A stretch of 23,767 nucleotides of DNA from Gnetum montanum (taxonomy: Eukaryota > Streptophyta > Gnetopsida > Gnetales > Gnetaceae). Location: NCBI GenBank assembly GCA_015680685.1, contig MNCI01015802.1, forward strand, positions 829,723 to 853,489, in the 5' to 3' direction. Below, piece after piece: positions 17,497 to 23,767 of this stretch. Below the pieces are notes generated by a model. That model worked only from the letters and a program-made list of their open reading frames with translations. It was not told the origin of the DNA and did no database searches. Position 1 is the first letter of the stretch; each line of letters starts with the position of its first letter. Made by a program: the position numbers and the translations under genes.

Positions 17497-18743
17497 ATGG
17501 TTATAGTAGATGATCTCAAAGAGATCCTAATCAACATGAAGCTAGAGGATAATATCATAGTCTATGTATCTCAAAAGCTAGTGTACGATGAATATGAACC
17601 TTTGTACATGCAAGATATTTGAGATTGAATGATAGAGAAGATGGCTAGTCATAATTTTTCATCTAACTACACAGATGAAGAGTAGGAGGAAAAAGAAGAC
17701 ATTAAAGGAAAAGGGTCACTGTATCATAAAGGCCTATGGTTAATTACCATTAATTGTCATGTAGCCAAAATAAAAAATGATGATATCCTCCCCGAGTTCT
17801 AGCATATGATGATACCCCTTTGTTTGACTATGGTGATTATCACAAACTCATTGAAGTTGTGCACATTCTAAGTGACCATGTTCATGATAGTAGCATTAAG
17901 CAAATGAACATGAAAAATGTTCCAACATATAGAAGGTATATTCATGATGATCCTCAACTTCACATGCAAGCCATTGATAATGCTTGCTACCTACAAGAAA
18001 TCATAAGTAATTAGTATAAGTTGAGGTTATTTTTCTACATCTTCATTGAACATGCAGAGACTTGGTACAAACTCTTGCCCCAAAAATCAATTTAGAGATT
18101 ATCAAATATGGTCAAAATTTTCTACACAAAATTTCAAACCTATGCCCACATTTCAAACATATGGAAGGAGATGGCTAGATGGAGGCCAAGAACTTGTAAG
18201 CCTCTTAACATTGCCATAGAGAAGTATATAGAAATTTCTTATCACTCTCTAAATCATGGATTTAGCCAAAGGGAATAGTTAATGAATATTATGGAAGTCT
18301 TAAGGTAGGAAACAAGAGAATGTATGAACATGTATGCAATGGGCTAGGTACATAAAAGTCTAGACCAAATTAGAACACTTAAATACCATTGTAAGCATGA
18401 AGGACGAATGGTAGAAGCGATAGTCCATTAAAGAGTTCAATTATAACCTTGCATGTAGAAAGGAGGCTAAAAACTTAAAGATACTACTGAACCTCCCATT
18501 GAAGTTGAGGTTTTAGCATAAGACCAAGTTAGAACCAATAAGGCCTTGAAAGACTTGGCTTATAGAGTGGATTGGGTTTGGGATGCAATAGATGAAAAGA
18601 TGACCACTACTTTTACGAACACCGAGGGTAATGTGGTTGAAGCTATGACAAAACCAATCATACCACATGAACATACAAAAAAAGATATGAAGGTAAGGAT
18701 AAAGGTAAGCTCTCTCACTCTAAGAGTGTTCACAAAGATCTAG
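17497..18743 (+). pseudogene. gag: Element 3 gag (Athila/Tat type)
   Basis: The first block, from ATG 17497, reads VDDLKEILINMKLEDNI and VSQKLVYDEYEPLYMQD, then meets stops at 17620 and 17626. After a frame change, one frame runs from about 17820 to 18743. It includes YRRYIHDDPQLHMQAIDNA, KLRLFFYIFIEHAETWYKLL, MVKIFYTKFQTYAHISNIW, ETRECMNMYAMG and LKDLAYRVDWVWDAIDEK. These are collinear with element AB Gag (DPQNHLQAFHDA, KLKLFPQILIKEAESWY, LFNDKYQTYSRMSNL, ETRRTLGMYAQG, QKLASKVSTKVDQMWDSLDN). It belongs to the same clade but lies on the opposite strand. Several stops make it a pseudogene. Confidence 0.82.
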
Positions 18744-19490
18744 ATGAGGCTTCGTCATCCTCTAGTGATTAGGATTTCTATGAGTATTGCATAGATCCTC
18801 CTGACTCATAGTGCTACCCCATCATAGCTTACATGATTAGTAAAATGAGATAATCTATGATAGCCTTTGAATATTAAATTCATAAAAAGATAAAAAAGGA
18901 GGAATTTGTACCCTAGCCTTTCTTACTATCTAGGAGGTGTGTATCTGTAGCCCATGTAATAGTACTAGCAATAGCAAGTTCAAAATCCATAGGGTGCTAC
19001 TCCATGGAATCTTCCTATTATAATGCAATAAGATGATGCATCATGCTAATTTCTACTTTCAAGGTGCATAAGTAGATGCTTATTAACCCCCATCGATGAC
19101 ACCTCAGTAGTACCTACTTGCTCGATGTAGTCTTACCAATTAAACTCATTAGTAGTAATAATAACTTTTACTTCCTAGTCCCATGTAAGGTGGGATACAA
19201 GTCAACCACAACCAAGACAAGACAAATCTTGTAATATTGCTTATTACACCGATCCTTCTTCCATGTCTATAACTAGGAAATATTACTGATCTCTTGTTAA
19301 GTTTCATATGAGAGGAAGTTTAAGGTCTCGTGGCAGAAAACTCTTTCATAAGTGCAGGAGTGAGCATTGTGAGACTATGTCCACCTTGCCATCTTCATAG
19401 TGTGAGGAGGATATCAATACATGCTAGATAGAAGATAAAATCCAACAAGTCTTAGTGATGTTTCCTAAATGCCATCAAAGCACAACATTC
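18744..19490 (+). other. Decayed gag-protease linker of element 3
   Basis: Multiple stops in all frames. Short Pro/Tyr/Ser-rich pieces recall the Pro-rich Gag tail of element AB, but no domain can be named. Confidence 0.4.
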
Positions 19491-20180
19491 ATTTTAAAAA
19501 TAAATTCCACAAACACGTCTAGTAGATATAACAAGATGATACTAGATGTTGATGTTGTTACCATCTTCATGTCTAAGGTGGTTACAAGATTAGTCAAAGA
19601 AGGAAAAATGCCTAAAAAATAATCAAATCTTGGTAGTCCCATGGTGGATATTTAAATTGGAAAAAGGATCTTTGCCTATCTCTCTGTGACTCTTGTTTAG
19701 AAGTCAATATGATCTTATTATAGCAGTACCTTGATTGGAAGCTTACTTCTCTCAAGGGTACCAACATTCGGCTAGAACTAGAAGATCAACGTTGTCCATA
19801 GCCTATGGAACATGTAAGTGATGTAATGACAATAGTGGTAGGTTGGTTTTACACTATAGATTTCTTAATGATTAAGTCAAAATACAAAGTGAAGATAACT
19901 TATCTTTATCATGGGGAGAACTTGGTTGAGCACCACTAATGTCAAGTTAGTCTTCCAAGACCTCCATCTTAAAATTGGTAGGAAGGATGCAACAGAAAAA
20001 ATGTTCTATAAGAACATACATTGTGATCTTTCTTGGTCAAGTAGCACCATGCACATAGGCCATTTGAACAAGTTGGATAGAACATTTTTCATTAATGAGA
20101 GATACCTAGAATATCACAATGAACATGTTTTACCTTTGAGCATGTCTAACACTCAATTTTACACTCAGAGTTCTACCTAG
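19491..20180 (+). pseudogene. pr: Element 3 protease region
   Basis: The linker VDVVTIFMSKVVTRLVKEGK (about 19549-19610) resembles the leader of Athila/Tat protease. LKGTNIRLELEDQR (about 19756-19795) matches SNIHLELAD of element AB. VSDVMTIVVGWFYTIDFLMI (about 19810-19870) matches EDIVTTV plus YLVDFLVI. MGRTWLSTTNVKLVFQDLHL (19911-19970) matches MGRAWLSTIDARLGIHDLSL. The blocks are spread over more than one frame with stops. The last open segment runs 19911-20180 and ends in a stop. No active-site D-S/T-G triad was found. No RT follows. Confidence 0.75.
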
Positions 20181-20923
20181 TAATAGACATGGATTAGTCT
20201 TAGGAAAGAGAAATCCTCCACATCATGTCAAAATTTTTCTTTTATTTCTGTTATTTGTTTTTCATTTTAATAAAGATGGTTTATTTAGTTAGAATTTTTG
20301 TACTTGTAGAGCTTAATGGATAATCATCTATGATATGTTCTTTTCTTTTAGCATGTTTGCGTATGTGTGTGTGTAGGAGAACCAATTAATGTGCTTTATG
20401 AATGCTCACCCAATAAGCCAATGGTGGATGGGTGAGTTACAAATATGATGAGGATGCAAGAGCCTAAAAAAAATCTAAAGTGAAGCCTTGATCGATGAAT
20501 TGTCCATGTAAAAAAAACTCATCCATGCACTTTTTCTTTATCAATCACTAGTGAACTAGGCTTAGATTCAACAGGGACCTAGGACTCACACTGCAAGCTA
20601 TTAAAGCTAATGCTAGTAGAATTATGCTTAGGTGGTGGGTTCATACCTTAGGAGGTATGCTTTAAAATCCTAGAAAAGTGCTTGATCATTGGTAAGGAAA
20701 GGGTGTTTCATCAAGGATTCTTATGAGCACTAGATGAGTCATATCAGTGTGATTAGATGCCTAGCCATCCTAGTCAAAAGAGGTTTGTGATCTCATGAAC
20801 CTACATGTGCCATGTGGTGAGAAGTGAATTATCATGTTTGTGCAAGTTTAAGACTTTATATGATGAATAGACACATCAATCATTTCCATGATTCCCATGT
20901 ACTCTCAAATTTCCTCTTGTTAT

Positions 20924-20995
20924 GAAAATAAAATAAAAGAAAATATGAAAAAAAGAATAAAATAAAAAAAATACTAATAATAATAATAAAATAAC
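20924..20995 (+). repeat. A-rich tract with AAT repeats
   Basis: AAAATAAAATAAAAGAAAA-type sequence followed by (AAT) units around 20974-20988. Similar in character to 5876-5981 of element AB. Confidence 0.8.
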
Positions 20996-21507
20996 AATGA
21001 TGAGAAGGATAGGTGATAAGAATAGAAATATAACTCTAATTTTATCGATCCATAAAAATTAGTATCTCTACCATTCTAGACCAATCTTATAATTGCTTTA
21101 ATCAAGATCAAAATGAGTGGTTGAACTAATATCTATGCAAGCCTTTCTCATGTTTAACTTGTTGCCTTAATTACTTGACTTTCCAAAAGGTCATTTTCAA
21201 ATACAATATCTTGCTCATTCCTACCCATAGCCATGAAGGCTTAGAAGTCTCTATCTTAGTAAAATTTAGGAATATCAATTACTACTTTCACCCAAATCTT
21301 AAACCTATTTGTTTCTAAGGATCAACATCATAATCATTAATCTATACTTTGACCACATTTAAACCAATAACATTTTATTTGTTTGATCATGGCATTGTAA
21401 TCATTGCTAGTATGTGGGATTGATTAGCATAATGAACATGCTTGACAAGAGGTTTTTTGTAAAGAAAAATTAGGGAGTCTATTATACATATGTGCATGGA
21501 TGGAGGA

Positions 21508-21566
21508 AAACCAAACCAAAATATCGGCTTCTAGATGTTCTATGACATGTATCCTTGGTTTGGTTT
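21508..21566. repeat. 12-bp inverted repeat with 35-base loop
   Basis: AAACCAAACCAA (21508-21519) and its exact complement TTGGTTTGGTTT (21555-21566). It could form a stem-loop in element RNA. No known family. Confidence 0.7.
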
Positions 21567-22492
21567 CATCAATGATTGAACCATGAAAGAATCGAGGCTA
21601 GATGACACTGGAAGCAGTAGGTATCACCTTATAGTTGGAAGGAATATTTAGAGATTAATCCCTATTTTATGGATGAGTAACGGTGAAAGGATGTAGTAGC
21701 AGATCTCTCCCAAGGTGTTGGAGGTGCTCACATGCTCCCATGAGCTAAATGAATGATTAGCTAAGGGTCTAGTGATGTTTCACTCTCACACTCTCTCTTA
21801 TTCACCATTCATTCTCCATCTCTTCCATTTCATTTTTTATCCATTGTTTTGTATGGAAGGAAGTTGATATGGTGAAGTGGAGGATGAGATTTGGACATTC
21901 AAGGAGATGGGATCATGTTGAATATTGATCTCTCACTAGTTGTTAGGAATCCCTAAGTATTCTATCAATGGATTTTTCAAGGGAAATAAAGGTAGGTTCT
22001 TACTATGGGAAGGGCTTACTTATAAATCCTTGGTAAATTGGCATTAAAAGTGAGTGAGATAAATATTATCTCCTAGTGATGGTGGTGCTTGCATTACATA
22101 CGAAACTTGCTTAGTCTTTTACTTCTATGAGTATCAACTCTTTGAGCTTCAATGTTTCATCATAACAACTCCTTTTCAATTTACATCACTTGTGCCTGTA
22201 TTCGATTATTTTTGGTGTTCTAATCATTTTCCCATTTCTGTAACCTACTACATATTCTATTTTTTGGTTCATGGAAATGCATTAAATGACCATATGACCC
22301 AATTCTCCAAATCTTGGATATCAGCTAAGGTAAGCTTATAATTCTTTTATTCTGTAGCTCTTCTTATGTCTCGCATGGTTGATTCATGCTAATTCAAACA
22401 TGCTTTTTATCTTGTTGGTAACTTTGAAGGAAAGTATAGATAAGTTGAGGATGTGAATGATGAATTTTTAGGTTTTTTCCTTGTTGGAAGGA

Positions 22493-22955
22493 TGTGCTAA
22501 TGCACCTTATATATTAGTGTAGGGATGTTAATGTCCCTATGCTAACATACCCTTTCCTATGTCAATGAGCTAGTATATTTGGAGGGGTCCTCCAAAGCTC
22601 ATTCCACACTTAGTTTTCATCCAAGTATTTTTCATTTCTTACTTTCTAAGCCACAAGGAAGCATAAATCTACTATATTTTTATCATTGAGTTTAAATTAG
22701 TGGTATTTTTATATGCTTTCTTTTTCTTCGTTCTTATCCTTCTTGTTCTTGGTGTGGTTCAAGCCTAGTATATTGTAACTTAATTGTGTGGGATAGGCAT
22801 CAATATGGGTATGTATTTAATGAATTTGGTAGTTATTTAAGAATTTCTACCTTACCTTTTACTTACCTATGAATACCATGATTCTATAGTTATGATGATC
22901 TTTTTCAAGTGTTTCCAAGAATTATTCTCATCATTGTTTTTGTGTGCATTTTTTG
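22493..22955 (+). mobile_element. Second LTR-like sequence related to the one at 16231
   Basis: It starts TGTGCTAATGCACC after GGAAGGA. The segment ATATTAGTGTAGGGATG aligns with ACATTAGCGCAGGGGTG of the 16231 copy; most differences are transitions. Further on, AAGTATTTTTCATTT matches AAGCATTTTCATTT, and TCTTCGTT occurs in both in the same order. An 8-bp inverted repeat TTTGGAGG-GGT-CCTCCAAA lies at 22578-22596. It is either the 3' LTR of element 3 or the 5' LTR of a further element. The right edge is a guess. Confidence 0.4.
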
Positions 22956-23319
22956 AAATGGTAGTATAATGCCTAGGGAACTTGATTTTTAATGGTGTTC
23001 ATAGCTCATCATACTATGATAGTTGTAATCAAAGTGACGTCAACAAAGAAGGAAAGAGATAAAAAGATCTTAGTCCTATGTCTATGTGTCCATGTGTGAA
23101 TCACCCATTCCTAGGAAATAGGAGGAGGGAGAAGAATTCAGATCACCTAATTTTGAACCTACTCTAGAAAGACCTCCACCTAGAAGTAGATTGAGAGGTA
23201 GGTAATCACATTCTTAATCTTTGAGTTGAAAAAGTGCTAGAGGATTTGGTGGATGATGATGTTAAAATTAATGATGTCTAGGAGAGTGTGGGTGCACATG
23301 ACATCTAGTACCATCTGAT

Positions 23320-23744
23320 CCATGAGATGAAGAATTACCATTAGTTCTTTAAGCTCAAGGAGTCACTGTAGTGAACAAGCTTCTATGATTATGTTATCCA
23401 ATCCTTTTTCTAGTACTAACATGAGATAGGAGAATTCTACCTCAACCTTATTGTAAATGGTACTTTGTCCTTTGTTGATGGGATTCTTATGCTCATTTTG
23501 ACATGCGCAATCTCTAGAGTCATAGAATTCCCTAATGAACTTGCAAACAATTGGTGATCACAAACCTAGAAGACTAAGCCCAAGCCTAGAACAAAGATTG
23601 TTCTTAAGGCATTTAACATGGATAAGGTGGATATGAAGATGCCTAAAATTTTCTTAATTCAAAATATCATGTATAAAATTATCACATATAAATTATTTTT
23701 TACCAAAAGACCAAGACCATTGAGTATCTCTTCTTGGGTTTTGT
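23320..23744 (+). pseudogene. Broken ORF, possible plant retrotransposon protein, runs off the window
   Basis: One plus-strand frame shows protein-like sequence over about 140 codons to the window end. It reads FFKLKESL, SFYDYVIQSFF, HEIGEFYLNLIVNG (from 23420) and AISRVIEFPNELANN, a gap with stops at 23555 and 23567, then KIVLKAFNMDKVDMK and PKIFLIQNIMYKIIT. The FY-NL, then AI--V---PNE, then a basic-hydrophobic segment recalls the N-terminal ORFs often annotated as putative plant transposon proteins in Ty3/gypsy elements. That resemblance is from memory and modest. Stops at 23342, 23375, 23378, 23411, 23417, 23555 and 23567 break it. It lies downstream of the LTR-like start at 22493. Confidence 0.35.
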
Positions 23745-23767
23745 GGGGGGGGGGGGGGGGGGGGGGG
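23745..23767. repeat. Run of 23 G at the window end
   Basis: Uninterrupted G to the last base, directly after GTTTTGT. No other G run in the window exceeds about six. It is probably a sequencing or assembly end artefact, or a true G tract at which the assembly stopped. Confidence 0.9.

Larger units (their letters stand above)
20181..22492 (+). other. 2.3 kb non-coding tail of element 3
   Basis: No RT, RNase H or integrase block was seen on either strand. It contains a TG-rich motif ending TGTGTGTGTGTAGGAG (about 20364-20379), an A-rich tract, a 12-bp inverted repeat and a pyrimidine-rich stretch (about 21777-21850). It ends in GGAAGGA, a short purine tract before 22493. It may be the 3' untranslated part of a non-autonomous element. 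Confidence 0.5.

Overview
The window is repeat-rich nuclear DNA from a plant, most likely a seed plant with a large genome. It holds no recognisable cellular gene, no rRNA or tRNA gene, no CRISPR array and no bacterial operon. Nearly everything identifiable belongs to Ty3/gypsy (Metaviridae) LTR retrotransposons. The evidence is LTR pairs, primer-binding sites matching plant tRNA 3' ends, and decayed gag, protease, reverse transcriptase, RNase H and integrase sequences. AT-rich composition and heavy decay fit a gymnosperm or another repeat-dense genome, but the species cannot be fixed from the sequence.

Layout, left to right. (1) 1-1595, minus strand: the 5' end of element C, with the start of an open gag frame running off the left edge, a tRNA-Asp-type primer site and a 1043-bp LTR. 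(2) 1596-2835: AT/T-rich DNA without a gene; the right part may be the 5' LTR of element 2. (3) From 2840, plus strand: element 2, an old and badly decayed chromovirus-like (Del/Tekay type) element with primer site, gag, protease, RT, RNase H and the integrase zinc finger. Its gag is split at 3313 by a younger insertion and resumes at 13216. (4) 3314-13210, minus strand: element AB, a complete Athila/Tat-type element with 810- and 819-bp LTRs and a 5-bp target duplication (gtatt/gtatc). (5) 16231 onward: an LTR-like sequence with purine tract and TATA box. (6) 17497-20180, plus strand: element 3, a decayed Athila/Tat-type gag and protease with no RT or integrase visible. (7) 20181-22492: non-coding, with an A-rich tract and a hairpin. 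(8) 22493-23767: a second LTR-like start related to the one at 16231, then a broken ORF that resembles a plant retrotransposon protein, ending in a run of 23 G.

How the parts relate. In element AB the order on the minus strand is 5' LTR, primer site, gag-protease, RT, RNase H, integrase, about 1.9 kb of spacer, purine tract, 3' LTR. The gag-protease part (12247 to about 9440) and the pol part (about 9440 to 6048) are each one continuous reading frame broken almost only by stop codons, with one frame change near 9440. Two catalytic residues are lost (RT second Asp to Asn; integrase Glu to Lys). Both changes look like CpG-to-CpA transitions, so the copy seems to have decayed while methylated. 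A distinctive feature of the AB/C family is a set of GATATCGC-type palindromes just upstream of a TATA box in an unusually short U3. These palindromes are nearly intact in element C and progressively CpG-depleted in the AB LTRs.
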